Source: Tretioscincus oriximinensis
Lineage: Eukaryota > Chordata > Lepidosauria > Squamata > Gymnophthalmidae
Assembly: GCA_022410635.1 (NCBI GenBank)
Contig: JAJVDF010000216.1
Span: 477,659-541,658, forward strand
Direction: 5' to 3'
Length of the DNA: 64,000 nt
The stretch's first letter is position 1. Every line of letters begins with the position of its first letter. The notes below the pieces were generated by a model. It was not told where the DNA came from. It searched no databases and was given only the letters and a program-made list of their open reading frames with translations. Of this stretch, positions 44,742-54,895 are shown one piece after another. The translations under genes and the position numbers were made by a program.

Positions 44742-44940
44742 TGTGTTGGCCCCATATCAGTAATTAGTTAGCTTGTGTGTGCTATTAGTGTAAGTCCCCT
44801 TTAAGAAAGAATGTAGGTCTCTGGGATTTGTAGTATAGGATTCTGATAGGCTTCCTTTAATTCTCTTCCTCCCTTTTCTTCTTCGCTATGTGGTCCTTTG
44901 TTCAGTAGCCAGCCAGCCATCTAAGAATCAAGAGGCATNG
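44742..44940 (+). repeat. BEL element 2, right LTR, 3'-truncated
   Basis: It aligns with 39853-40065 (GTGTGCTATTAGTGTAAGTCC, CTAAGAATCAAGAGGCAT) and then stops at an N at 44939. The sequence switches within about 15 bp to LTR text of the other BEL family. Confidence 0.85.
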
Positions 44941-44954
44941 CTGTATAGTTAATA

Positions 44955-45271
44955 GGGAACCCTATTTAGACTCTATCCCTTTAAGAATTCTGAAGGGAGG
45001 TCCTTAATTTCAGTTATATTTCCTCCCCTTCCCAGTTAAGTTTCATTTTGGGTGTAGCAGAGCTGGAGAAGANCAAGCTTCAAATGTCAATGTGGTGAAA
45101 GAAACTCAAAGAAGTCAAAGTTGTGAAAGAAACACTCAGTCAAAGAAGAACCTGAGAGAGCAAGTATTTAAAAAGGACTTGGGAGGGAACAGTTTTCTAC
45201 CTTTATTTTTACATTTTAAAATAAACCATTTTTGTTTGAAAGACTTTGAGAGGTTTACCTTCTGTCCCTGG
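44955..45271 (+). repeat. BEL element 1-type LTR fragment (third copy)
   Basis: GGGAACCCTATTTAGACTC to TCTGTCCCTGG aligns with 33484-33829 of the left LTR, so it lacks both LTR ends. It carries AAAATAAACC at about 45219 (polyadenylation hexamer), absent from both LTRs of element 1. The 158-codon ORF at 45092-45568 is a chance fusion of this fragment with the following L1. Confidence 0.85.
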
Positions 45272-45879
45272 TTATGTATAAGAAATTGGTTGCAGGCAAG
45301 AGCAATCAGAAAATATATCGATAAAAATACTCTAAAAGAGAGGATAGGAGAACTAGATTCTAATTTTGAAAAGATAATTAGGAAGGGGCTCAACCTGGAA
45401 AAAAAGAAGATGGGTGACATTTATAAACAGTCCAACAAAGTTAGAAATGATCGAGGAATTAACCACATTATGGGAGGGAGCCTTTTCAGTAGATACAAAA
45501 GAAATATTGTAATAACAGCAACAAATGACATTAAAAAAGAAAAAGTGAATAATTTAAAAGAAGCCTGAAAGAAAATATTGCAAAGATGGGATAGATCGCC
45601 TCAGCAATTAGCACAATATGTAGCTAATATGGGAAACAACTGATGGCATGGGTGCAGGGCTAAAGGAACTCATAACCACCTTATTTGGAATGCGAGACGG
45701 TACAGGCTTTCTGACATAAAATAGAAAAGAAATTAACATCATATAGAATATTGAATAATAATTAACAAAATGGCTGTAATTCAAGGTAGACCTAAGAGGT
45801 ATCCCTGCACTTCATATGACAAATAAAACTTAATATCATGTGCACAAATAGTAATAGGTTGGGAAGATAGTGTAAAATA
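45272..45879 (+). mobile_element. L1-type LINE ORF2 3' end, sense
   Basis: The translation includes RWDRSPQQLAQYVANMGNN and then WHGCRAKGTHNHLIWN, the L1 ORF2 C-terminal cysteine motif (CX3CX7HX4C) with its first Cys codon now TGA and a one-base loss before the last Cys. It is 5'-truncated at the LTR fragment. The 3' UTR runs to about 45879, where the target site of the next L1 begins. Confidence 0.75.
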
Positions 45880-45895
45880 GGAACTATAGAGTTGG

Positions 45896-46843
45896 ATTTT
45901 TTTTNNAAAAATTGCCTTATTTTAANCTGTTTTTATCAGGTTTTATATAATTATACATTGTTAATCCATCACCATAAGTCCCATTCACCCATCACCAACC
46001 CACCTACCCACCCTTCCCAGGCAATCTTCCATATACCTCATAATTTACACATAAGGAAAAAAAGTGAACCATATAATTACATATTATAGATTATGTCAAT
46101 TTTAAATCTTTTCACTTGATCTGTACCCAGCATCATTAAATAATTTTAACAGGTTCCCATTTTTGCTTCATGTGAAGTATTCTTATCTCATTACCCGTAC
46201 TGTTGATTCTTTCATGTCTGAAATCTATTGCCATTCTTTCTATTATATATTCATACCAAGTTTCCATACTCCGATTGTGAACATCTTTCCATCCCTTTAG
46301 TAATGTCAGTTGCACGCAAGATATTAAGCTACAGACAATATCCCTAATTTTAATTTCCCTTATTTGATCCAAATCTTGCAAAAAGATCACCGATATTTCT
46401 GTTAATATTAAATTAATAATGTATATTTTGTTGTTCTCTTTTTGTATTTTGGACCAAAAACTTTGCGCTTCATTACATCTCCAATATATATGAACGTAAT
46501 CTGCTCTAGCTTGGCATCCAAACCAGCATGTATCATTTACATTTGGAATAAAATGTGCTAATTGTACTGGAGTGCGATGCCATCTATGAATTATCTTCAT
46601 TTTCGCTTCTTTCAGCTTAGTCATTTTTTCCATTTTAATTCCTTTAAGGGAAGTCTTGATTTTATTTAATTCTATATTGACATCTGGATTCCATCTATTT
46701 TTTATTTCTAATAGTATTTTATCTTCATAGTTATTGATCTCTTTATACACTCTGGTAATTATTTTATTCTGATTGTTCAAGATCATTCTTATTATTGTTT
46801 GGCAAATCTTGTCATTTAATTCCTTCCCTTTTTAATGGATTGT
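45896..46843 (-). mobile_element. L1-type LINE, 5'-truncated, antisense
   Basis: A perfect 16-bp target duplication GGAACTATAGAGTTGG flanks it (45880-45895 and 46844-46859). A T-run with Ns at 45897-45906 is the inverted A tail. It is tail to tail with the preceding L1. It inserted into the 3' flank of that copy and is therefore younger. Confidence 0.9.
46136..46786 (-). CDS. L1 ORF2 C-terminal fragment
   Basis: An intact 216-codon frame. It carries KIIHRWHRTPVQLAHF followed by CWFGCQARADYVHIYWRC, an exact CX3CX7HX4C array. That array is the RNA-binding cysteine motif at the C terminus of L1 ORF2. The endonuclease and reverse transcriptase domains are absent because of 5' truncation. The frame is open at its 5' side beyond 46786 and ends at TAA 46136-46138. 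The absence of stops suggests a fairly recent insertion. It has no promoter of its own. Confidence 0.85.
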   Translation of the reverse strand: MILNNQNKIITRVYKEINNYEDKILLEIKNRWNPDVNIELNKIKTSLKGIKMEKMTKLKEAKMKIIHRWHRTPVQLAHFIPNVNDTCWFGCQARADYVHIYWRCNEAQSFWSKIQKENNKIYIINLILTEISVIFLQDLDQIREIKIRDIVCSLISCVQLTLLKGWKDVHNRSMETWYEYIIERMAIDFRHERINSTGNEIRILHMKQKWEPVKII

Positions 46844-46881
46844 GGAACTATAGAGTTGGTTTGATTACATATTAGATACAA

Positions 46882-47243
46882 TAGACTGACCACATTTTCT
46901 GAGGCCCAAACTGGTGTAATTAATATTCATGCTAATTTGAATATTCATGAATATGTAAATCACCCATCAATATGCATATCTCTCCGAAATCCCCACCCAA
47001 GAAATGTGCGAAGCATGTGAGAATTTTAAAAGTGTGAGAATTTTTGAAGTGTGCAAGAAATTTGTATTTTTTTACTTTTTACTGAAGGGAGGGTNCCTTC
47101 ATTAGCTGGCCCCAGTTGCCATAGTCCCCTAGTGGTGGTGCAGTGATTTTGTAAAAAAAATATTTTTTTTAATAAAAATATATATGGATAAACACTCCAA
47201 AACTGAGTTTTCTACCTCCAAAAGGAGTCATCTGGTCAGCCTC
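46882..47243. mobile_element. Family B DNA transposon remnant (long subtype)
   Basis: It opens TAGACTGACCACATTTTCTG and closes GGAGTCATCTGGTCAGCCT. The octamer palindrome at 46935-46960 is retained with substitutions. The last TA is mutated. Confidence 0.7.
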
Positions 47244-47479
47244 CCATAATCTACTGAGAGAGAAGTAAAATTGATTAGACAACATAACAGCAAGGGTAAG
47301 GTACCTCAGTATGAGTTCTGTTCCTATACCTTTGAATAGGAGCCTGCCATCTAGATGCTGACCTGTGGATGCCCAAGCTCTATACTGACTCCAAGATGTA
47401 ACCCAGACTGAGACTCACAGTGGGAACAGGACATGAATTTTTTCTTCTTCTCGGCAGCCAGATAGTCAATCACCCAATC

Positions 47480-47665
47480 CTGAAAAAATAAAGACAGTCT
47501 ATGTGAAATACCATTTACACGGAGTTGAGAACAGGTGGAGACTTTTCCTTCTGCTTCTGACTGCCCAGGTGCAATTGGTGGGCTACTGTGAGACAGAATG
47601 CTGGACTAGATGGGCTCTGGCCCCATTCAGCAGGACTCTTATTATTATCTTATGTTCTTATCTGC
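47480..47665 (+). mobile_element. CR1-like LINE 3' end (GAACATAAG type)
   Basis: CTGACTGCCCAGGTGCAATTG, GGACTAGATGGGCTCTGGCC and CTTATGTTCTTA. The 5' truncation is close to the terminus. Confidence 0.75.
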
Positions 47666-48793
47666 TTGGTATTCTGTTGTAGGGAACCAGGCGATTTTGG
47701 TACTAATAACATGTCAATACAAAATAAAGCAAGAACTCAAATGAAATATGTTTTCCATAATATTCACGTTTTATAACACCCATCTAAGTAAGAGAAATGG
47801 AATTTCAGTACCTGTTTCCTAAATTAGTTATTGATCACTTATTAATTTAAGATTATTAATTTATTAACATAGTCATTTAAAATGTATTGATGTTGTTCAG
47901 TTTTATTTGTTTGGTTTATTAATGTTTTAACTTACTCTAGAGGTTGTATTAAATGTTTTTAACTTGTTATTTTTTTAAAACAATATTTATCTGGTACATA
48001 ATTATGGGAAAGAGGGCAGATATAATATATTGTATTTTGGTCCTCAATTTTAGTAATGTTTTTATATAACTTAGTTTTATATCTATATACTTTGATACTA
48101 ATTATATACTATTAGTTTTTATATAACTATTTAGTTTCGGTATAAACTGCTTCAAGATTACTTTTTTAATGTTCAGCAATAAAACATTTTGAATATATAG
48201 TTTATAACAAAATCAATAAAGGCTAAAATGATAAGATCAAAAAAGACTAATTTTTAAAAAGAAAGCAGCACAGGTTTTTTTTATCAAGATAATATATGGG
48301 AATATTTTATGTTACTGATCACTTCGTTACTACAAGTCGATTAATCGTTGCAGGCCCAATACCAATCGGTTGCTTTGGTTTCTAATTTTCTTTTCTCAAT
48401 TCAGCAGAAAAATAGTATTCTCATTTTCATTGCTAGGTGGCAGTTGCGTGTGTTTCCCTTTGAGCAACACAGGAATACCCTGCTGAATGGGAAACATAAT
48501 GAACAGTGAAACAGCTGCTTAATACTGCACAAAAAATGCTCTAAGCAGCAAAAGGGCAAATCAGCTTGATGCAAATCACTTCCTGACAAGAGCAGGATTC
48601 CTGTGACAATAATTAAGAATCAGATTTCCTCCAAAGGGCTTTCTAACTATAAGCAGTTGTAAATCAATAGCAACACTTTTATCACAAAATTAGAATTAAT
48701 TATTCTATGTTCAACATACTTTTCTTACACTAAATGCTTCCAGCAACCTTGTGAACTCCATTTAAATTGAACAGAGACAAAAGGCCCATCCAG
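47666..48793. other. Unannotated AT-rich stretch
   Basis: Very AT-rich at 47820-48300, with many TATAT runs. I see no gene or repeat arm. Confidence 0.4.
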
Positions 48794-49010
48794 TACGCTG
48801 ACCAAATGACCCCTTGGGGGTGTGTGTGTTGAAAACCTGGTTTTGGGGTGCCTTCCAGTTTTTTCTGAGGAAAATCTTTTCAAAAAAAGATTTATTTTTT
48901 TCAAAAAAAATTGTTTTTTAATTTTTCTTTCCTCAAAAAAAAAAGTGAGGCACCCCAAAAACGGGTTTTCAGCCCCCCCCCCAAAAAAAAGGGGCCATTT
49001 GATCAGCCTA
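48794..49010. mobile_element. Family B MITE, palindromic short subtype
   Basis: TACGCTGACCAAATGACCCC on the left faces GGGGCCATTTGATCAGCCTA on the right. GAAAACCTGGTTTTGGGGTGC faces GGCACCCCAAAAACGGGTTTTC. The potential stem is about 90 bp, with an A/T-rich loop. Confidence 0.8.
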
Positions 49011-49359
49011 TCATCCAGACAAGATATTTTTACAGCTATCGTAGCTATATCAAGGTGAATCTATTTCAGCAATCCATTCATCATTTGTGTGGATACACCC
49101 TTAGTTTCAATAGCACTGATAGTTTGGTTTTTCTAACGAAAAGAACCTACAGTCTTACAATTCTTTAAGCAATTTCTTATTTTCACAAGATACTGAGAAA
49201 ATTAGGTAGACTATCAAATTTTGTGGCACAAATACAAATAAGTATCTTAAAAAACAAACAAAAACTTATATTGAGGTATTGAATTTCTTTAGCAAAAAAT
49301 TCTGCATAACACCATAACTCCATTGCAGCAGGAGTTTTTACAGAAGTCAACTTCTGCAG

Positions 49360-49612
49360 ATTTAAAGAAGTAAACATGCCTACAAACGCTTTTGTTTATG
49401 AGACTTAGAGAAATCTTATTCTCTAAGATACTATGGGAGTTCTTCATAGAATATCTATCCATTCATCCATCCACCTATCCATCTGAAGAAATAGACTTGT
49501 CTATGAAAGATCATACTGCCTACCTTTTCCTTGTTTGTCAATAAGATGTTACAAGACTTCCTCACTAGATTTTCTGGACCCAGCCTAATACGGCTATTTC
49601 TTTGGGATACCT
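49360..49612. repeat. Foldback MITE family A, copy 12, with ATCC microsatellite
   Basis: AGATTTAAAGAAGTAAACATG and the (CCAT/ATCC) tract at 49449-49484 precede GAAGAAATAGACTTGTC and CTGCCTACCTTTTCCTTG. The copy ends CTAATACGGCTATTTCTTTG. Confidence 0.65.
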
Positions 49613-49879
49613 GTGACAAATCAGTGTTCAAAAATATTGCAAAATCATTTCAGCCATCATAAGGAATTTTATACAGTATTGCAATTTTTCCTTTTTGAAG
49701 ATAAAAATAAGTTGCATGGTAAAGGTCTAATCACCAACCACAGAATAAGTTTAATATATGAGCAACTGATAAAATATGTATTTTAAACGAATAATATATT
49801 ACTTTATATTGATCTGTGAATAATAAATCAAACAGAGATCCTCAATATATGTATTTAGAGGTCTAGTGAAGGCACGCTT

Positions 49880-50152
49880 GTTCATCCTATCCTTGGGATC
49901 CAGTCTAGTCTTGTGGATATAGTGCTGGATTCTTATCTTATAGCCTCCTGGTTGGATTTCACACTCTTCCATGGAGACAGCTGAGTGACTTTGAACTAGG
50001 AGACACTGTTATTCAAAGCTCTCTCAGTCCCACCAACTTCACAATGTATGAGTTGTGAAGAAAAGAATATAAGCTTATATAAACTACCTTGAGTCTCTTT
50101 GGATTGAGAAAAATTGGGTATAAAAACCAACTCTTACTTTTCTTCTGCTACT
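49880..50152 (+). repeat. Second tRNA-derived SINE family
   Basis: The head holds GTGGATATAGTGCTGGATTC and a B-box-like GGTTGGATTTCACAC. The body holds TGAGTGACTTTGAAC and CTCAGTCCCACCAACTTCAC. The 3' tail GGGTATAAAAACCAACTC with TTCTTCT resembles the tail of the first SINE family, which suggests the same LINE partner. It resembles a SINE class I know as widespread in squamates. Confidence 0.65.
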
Positions 50153-50194
50153 AAGCAAATAGTTGCCGCTCCTCATGTAGGCATTGGCATCGGT

Positions 50195-50312
50195 TTTAGC
50201 CATTATATTTTAGATGTTTTTATAACTATTTTACTGTTATTTTACTGTGACTCACCCTGAGGCTCTTGGTTATAGAATGGGAATTAATATAAATAAATAA
50301 ATAATATATAAG
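50195..50312 (+). mobile_element. L2-like LINE 3' tail
   Basis: TTACTGTGACTCACCCTGAGG, then ATAAATAAATAAATAA. Confidence 0.6.
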
Positions 50313-51184
50313 CATGAAAATATGATCTTCCTGACCATAGGATAAAAGGCTGAAGCCACATGCTAGAAGCTGGACATATTCCTTGAAATCAATAACATAC
50401 AATAGAAAAAGAGAAATCTGATCTTCACTGACACAGGATGTGTCAAAGCAAAGGGTTATAGATCAGACTGAAATGGCCAGTGAGGGTCAAGCCATTTCAC
50501 AAGAGACAAGATGCTAATGAGACTACTGTAGATTGATCAACAATTCAAAGCCACAGTTAAGAGTTACACAGGGGTAATAACTTATGGTCTGAAATTCATA
50601 TGCAGCGCTACTGTTAAAGAATAGCAACACTAAACAAATGCAATATATCAAATGCAGATCACATGTTTGTATCTTGAAGTTCATTCTATTTTCCATTTGG
50701 GAAATATTCAGTTTATTTGCAATTATATTCACTTATTTAGTATTTATGCCACATTGAAGGGAAATACATCTTCAGCCATTTACCACGCTAAATTTGTATT
50801 AGAAAATTCGGATTTAAGATGCATCCAGACACATACGTTCACTACATTGCAAACTATCATTACATAATCAACCGACTACATGATCGAGCAAGAGGTGCTT
50901 GCAGCACTTGGAGAACAATAAGAGAAAATTAAATGGCATGATGGCTCATGTGATCTTCCTTTCTTTTGTTGGTCTCCAAGTGCTGCCCAGAAGACAGGGA
51001 CAGCAGAGTGGGAAACGTATGTTGACGTTACTTGATCCCCAGCATCTGATGCATAAGTGGAGATTTTGCCAGTGCGAAATTCCCAGATGTATGACCATGT
51101 CATCATTCATGCGCGCACACAGTCATATTTTTCAGTTATCATACTTATGCACAGCAGCAGCTAAAATAGAAGTATGCAGTATAC
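50313..51184. other. Unannotated stretch
   Basis: No feature recognised. A 109-codon ORF at 50899-51228 runs into the CR1-like repeat and has no domain. Confidence 0.35.
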
Positions 51185-51597
51185 TGTGCTACATCAGGGG
51201 AAAGCGCTACAAAACCTGTTTTTCCTAGATAAAGTGGGTAGAAAAGTGAGAACAGACAAAGGAAAGTATTTTTTCACCCAGAGGGTCATCGGCCTGTGGA
51301 ATTTACTTCCTGAAGAGGTAGTGGTAGCTAACAGCTTGGATAGTTTCAAGACAGGACTAGATAGGTTTATGGACACCAAGGGTATAAATGGATGCTAGGA
51401 TGGATGTCTGGATGTTACCTCCGGGATGGAGCAACAGGCAGGACTCGTGCAGGGAGTCACGAACAGGAGCATATTTTGCTTTCCTCTGTTTGGACTGCCC
51501 AGGTGTATCTGGTGGGCCTCTGTGTGATACAGAATGCTGGACTTGATGGGCTGTGGCCTGATCCAGTATGGTCCTTCTTATGTTCTTATGTTCTAGG
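51185..51597 (+). mobile_element. CR1-like LINE 3' end (GAACATAAG type), longest copy
   Basis: GAGAACAGACAAAGGAAAGTA, CCTGTGGAATTTACTTCC and TAGTTTCAAGACAGGACTAGA are ORF2-terminal and UTR text. GCCCAGGTGTATCTGGTGGG and the terminus CTTCTTATGTTCTTATGTTC follow. Confidence 0.85.
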
Positions 51598-52739
51598 TAT
51601 TTTTTTCAAGCCACTATATTCCTTTTCTTCACTCTTTCCTTATATAATGGCATGTGTGCCACTGAACTGTGTTGCACTTACACCAACCTCATTAAATGTG
51701 AAAAAACCATCATGTGGAAGTATCCTTACAAAATGAAAACTTTAAAGGCTGCTGTTCGGAGACAAAGGGTTGGGAGTTTCTTTCGCAAGAATTAATCATT
51801 TCAAGTGAGTGTACCTTCCAGACTTTCTCGTCTAGATTCTCCTACTTTGTTTTCCAGATTTCTTCCTCCCCCCCCCAAAGTTGTTTGAAATTGCTCTTTT
51901 TTCTACTTCAGGCTCTATGCCTGGAGAACCATATTTGACATAGCTTATGATTACTAAGGAATGTAGATACCAAATAAGTAGATTCTGGGAAGAAACAAGA
52001 ACTGGAGTGCCAGAGTATTAATAGATTTAGGTCAGGGAGCAGCAAACTGGAAGCTACGGAAGAGAGGAATTTTTAAAAAGAGAAAGAGTAATCAATGCTT
52101 AAGGAAAATTTACCTTGCTTAAAGTAAAAAATCGAAAATTGTAAAAAAAAAAAAAAAGAAGAAAAATCACTTCAAGAAATAAAATAATAATCTTGAAGCC
52201 CTTTTTTTTAAAAAAAAAAAGGTTTGAAAAAATTTTCTAATGATGCAACTTTATTTTCTGTGTACCATTCACTTGATTATTCCAACCTAGGCCCCCTCCA
52301 TATGAAGGATTAAAAACCACAATGGCGTCAAGTTACAAAATAACCCGATTGTGAGTCCAGGCATGTGTACCTTTGTTCTTCCATCAGCAAACCATTAGAA
52401 AACCTTTAAATCCACATGGAACACATGAGCCGACTAACCAGGAAGTAAATTCTGAGCATTCTCAGTATGCAATTCTACATCAGCTACTAGGAAGTAAATC
52501 CTGAATATGAGAATCTTGCATTGTCTTGTGCTGGTAACCCTGTCTTAGAGGCACTTTCGCTGTTTTATTTAAAGATTGTTTAATCCATTTTATTTCATTC
52601 ACAGCTCATCTATATATAAATAAATAAGAGAGGGGGGNAAAGAGAAAGGAAGAGAGAGAATTTAATGAAAGCAGAAAAAGTTAAGACAGACACATAGCAG
52701 ATAAAATCATGATTTTTCTGAGGAACAATGGTGTCTTAG
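51598..52739. other. Unannotated stretch
   Basis: It contains A runs at 52142-52157 and 52211-52221 and a GA-rich part near 52628. Nothing else was recognised. Confidence 0.4.
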
Positions 52740-53074
52740 TAGACTGACCAGATTTTCTGAAGCCCAAATTGGGGTAACATGCATACCCCCTAAATCCCTA
52801 TCTGAGAAATCCAGGGATTTTATTAAATGTGTTAGATTTTTTGAAGTGCATGAGATTTTTTTTAAATGCATGAGTAATTTGCATTTTTTNNAAAAAAAAT
52901 TACTGAGGGGAGTGGTGGTGTAGTGAATTTTTTTAAAAAAATCATTTTTAAAAATTATTTTTTTCCTCAGCAAAAAATGGATAAATCGATTCCCCCACCA
53001 CACCCGGGAAGGCAGGGTAGACACTCCAAACCCAGGTCCCCCCCCCNNAAAAAAGGGGTCATCTAGTCAGCCTA
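52740..53074. mobile_element. Family B DNA transposon remnant (long subtype)
   Basis: It opens TAGACTGACCAGATTTTCTG and closes GGGGTCATCTAGTCAGCCTA. The AATTAATATTCAT and octamer block of the other long copies is deleted here, so it is a sub-variant. Confidence 0.75.
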
Positions 53075-53509
53075 TCTCAGTCTGAAATAATCAGATCTTG
53101 TAGACCAAATTCCACATTCTTTCCTTGTTTTGATACTTGATTGCAACTTTGAATATTTGAGCCAGGAATAGTCGAGCAATAGAGACAGTATAAGCTGCAG
53201 CATCTTCCAGTTTGTTTCAGCATTTTTAATCAGTTTCAGTGCAAGCGGCACTCATAATCTCTCAAGTGTGTCATTTTGAGGTCAACTGCACACATAGGAG
53301 TGTGCACTTTAACAAGAATTACTAGCACTTACCCTAAGCAACTGGCAGCATTCCTGTTCTCTTATAGCCCAGTCCTAAGGGGCCATTTAATTTGCAGCAG
53401 TAAAAACAACAGCTCAGGCTACTGCAGCTAAAACACCAGCACCAGCAGCAGCTTCTGAACTTGGCAGAATTAGAAAACCTAAAGGCTCTTCCTACTCATC
53501 CTTTGAAAT
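53075..53509. other. Unannotated stretch
   Basis: A short GCA/CAG-rich segment lies at about 53395-53455. No gene recognised. Confidence 0.35.
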
Positions 53510-53740
53510 TAATGCATCTGAAGAAGTAGATTGTCTCGGAAAGTTAATGCTGCCTACCTTTTTCTTGTTAAGTCTCTAAAGGGCTATGAGATTACCCTTG
53601 CTGGAATATCTATCTGTCTTTCTGTCTGACTGACTGTCTGTCCATCTATCCAGATGAAGAAATAGACTTGTCTAGGGAAGCTCACGCTGCCTGCCTTTTC
53701 CCTACTAGTCCCTTGCCTATGATAGCTCCTGAAACCTCTT
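53510..53740. repeat. Foldback MITE family A, copy 13, two right arms around a microsatellite
   Basis: The first right arm (CTGAAGAAGTAGATTGTCTCG, TTGCTGGAATATC) runs into a CTGT/CTGACTGA tract at 53604-53652. A second right arm starts at GAAGAAATAGACTTGTC. This mirrors copy 5 in the opposite orientation. Confidence 0.7.
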
Positions 53741-53784
53741 TACCGTAAGCCTCTTAAGATGCTATGAATTCACCAGCACCCCTG

Positions 53785-53975
53785 AAAGTACTATGATTTT
53801 AAATATATTAGTTCTGTTTTTATTGTAAACCAATCTGAGACCTCAGAGTATTAAGCAGCATAGAAATAGAATAAATAAATAAATAAATATTCCTTGATCT
53901 GTTGTTTTCCATCCTGGGACCAATGGTGAAGGGTACGATATAAATTATTTTAAATAAAATAAATAAATAATGACN
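53785..53975 (+). mobile_element. L2-like LINE 3' tails (two)
   Basis: TTTATTGTAAACCAATCTGAG with an AATAAATAAATAAATA tail. A second short tail (GGGTACGATATAAATTATTTT, AAATAAATAAATAA) follows at 53930-53970. Confidence 0.6.
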
Positions 53976-54236
53976 TGCATTATAGCCTGTATTGTCTCAG
54001 TATGAATGCAGCCCAACCTGTTTAATAAAGATGCATACTGCTACAGCTAATCCGAATCAAGCAAAACTGGAATGACTAATAACATGGTGAACATGTAAAG
54101 GGTGAAAGCTGTCTTTGCAAACTAACCTTCTGTAGATATATTCACTTTTGTGGGGTTCAGGAGTGATTATTTTCTCTTATAATTATTGTGAGAGAAATTT
54201 CATAGTCATATTAGTGTTGGTTACACAATTGTGTGT

Positions 54237-54240
54237 GAGG

Positions 54241-54271
<31 letters not shown>

Positions 54272-54275
54272 CAGC
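54237..54275. repeat. (GA)n microsatellite
   Basis: A nearly pure GA run with one interruption. It sits at the edge of a family A copy. Confidence 0.9.
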
Positions 54276-54395
54276 ACCTAAGAAACTACCAAAGTAAAGG
54301 GTTGCAACAGGAGCTTTCAAAGATGAGTCTACTTCTTTCGATGCAATGGAGTCTTGGGTAGATGGATGGAGAGAGAGACTCCTTGTAGCCACACC
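54275..54395. repeat. Foldback MITE family A, copy 14 (left arm)
   Basis: CACCTAAGAAACTACCAAAG, GGAGCTTTCAAAGATGAGTC and TACTTCTTTCGATGCAATGG, followed by a GATG/GGAT microsatellite. Confidence 0.55.
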
Positions 54396-54634
54396 CACGC
54401 TCACTAAGATCTGGTCTAAGGATAGATGATTTGGACACACTGGTACAGATATGGTACTGGTTAATGTGATTTATCACTTCTGGATTGGTACAGATCTGGT
54501 CCCTAATATCACCCGTGATGCTGATGTGGGCTAGNAAGCTCCTTAAACTAAGTTACTAGGTATGTTCAAAAAGGGCTTTTGTTCTCCTATCTGCTAAACA
54601 AAAGATAAGACTAATTCATAAGCTATAGGTTCAG

Positions 54635-54895
54635 TTGTCAATGAAGTGAGGATGTGTCAGATGTGTTCTCAGTGGTAACCCCCAGATTATGGAATGGTCT
54701 CCCCTCCTTGAGGTGCACGAGGTACGTACACTGTATAAGTTTAGATGCCTGCTCACCTTCAGCGGAACGAACGATATCCCCTCTACTTGCAAACACTCAC
54801 ATGGTTTTTAACTGTCTTATTTTAGCTATTTCTATTATTCTTTTGCTGTGATCCATCCAGAGTCCCTTGAGTATAGGGTGAGATATAAATAAATA
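54635..54895 (+). mobile_element. L2-like LINE 3' end
   Basis: TATGGAATGGTCTCCCCTCC is the ORF2-end remnant. TTTTGCTGTGATCCATCCAGA and GAGATATAAATAAAT form the 3' end. Confidence 0.65.

Larger units (their letters stand above)
39853..44940 (+). mobile_element. BEL/Pao LTR retrotransposon, element 2 (decayed)
   Basis: The left LTR begins TGTGTTGCCCC and the truncated right LTR TGTGTTGGCCCC. Between them lie leader repeats, a broken Gag whose KITFQRIAQQL block parallels element 1, a zinc-knuckle remnant and protease motifs, then an abrupt jump to an integrase C-terminal-like tail. It is more decayed than element 1, with stops, frameshifts and a SINE insertion. Its LTR is unrelated in sequence to that of element 1, so the two are different BEL families. 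Confidence 0.85.

Noticed and set aside
45092..45568. 158-codon ORF that looks like one protein
   Set aside because: Its first part is a BEL LTR fragment and its second part L1 ORF2 sequence. The frame crosses the junction by chance.
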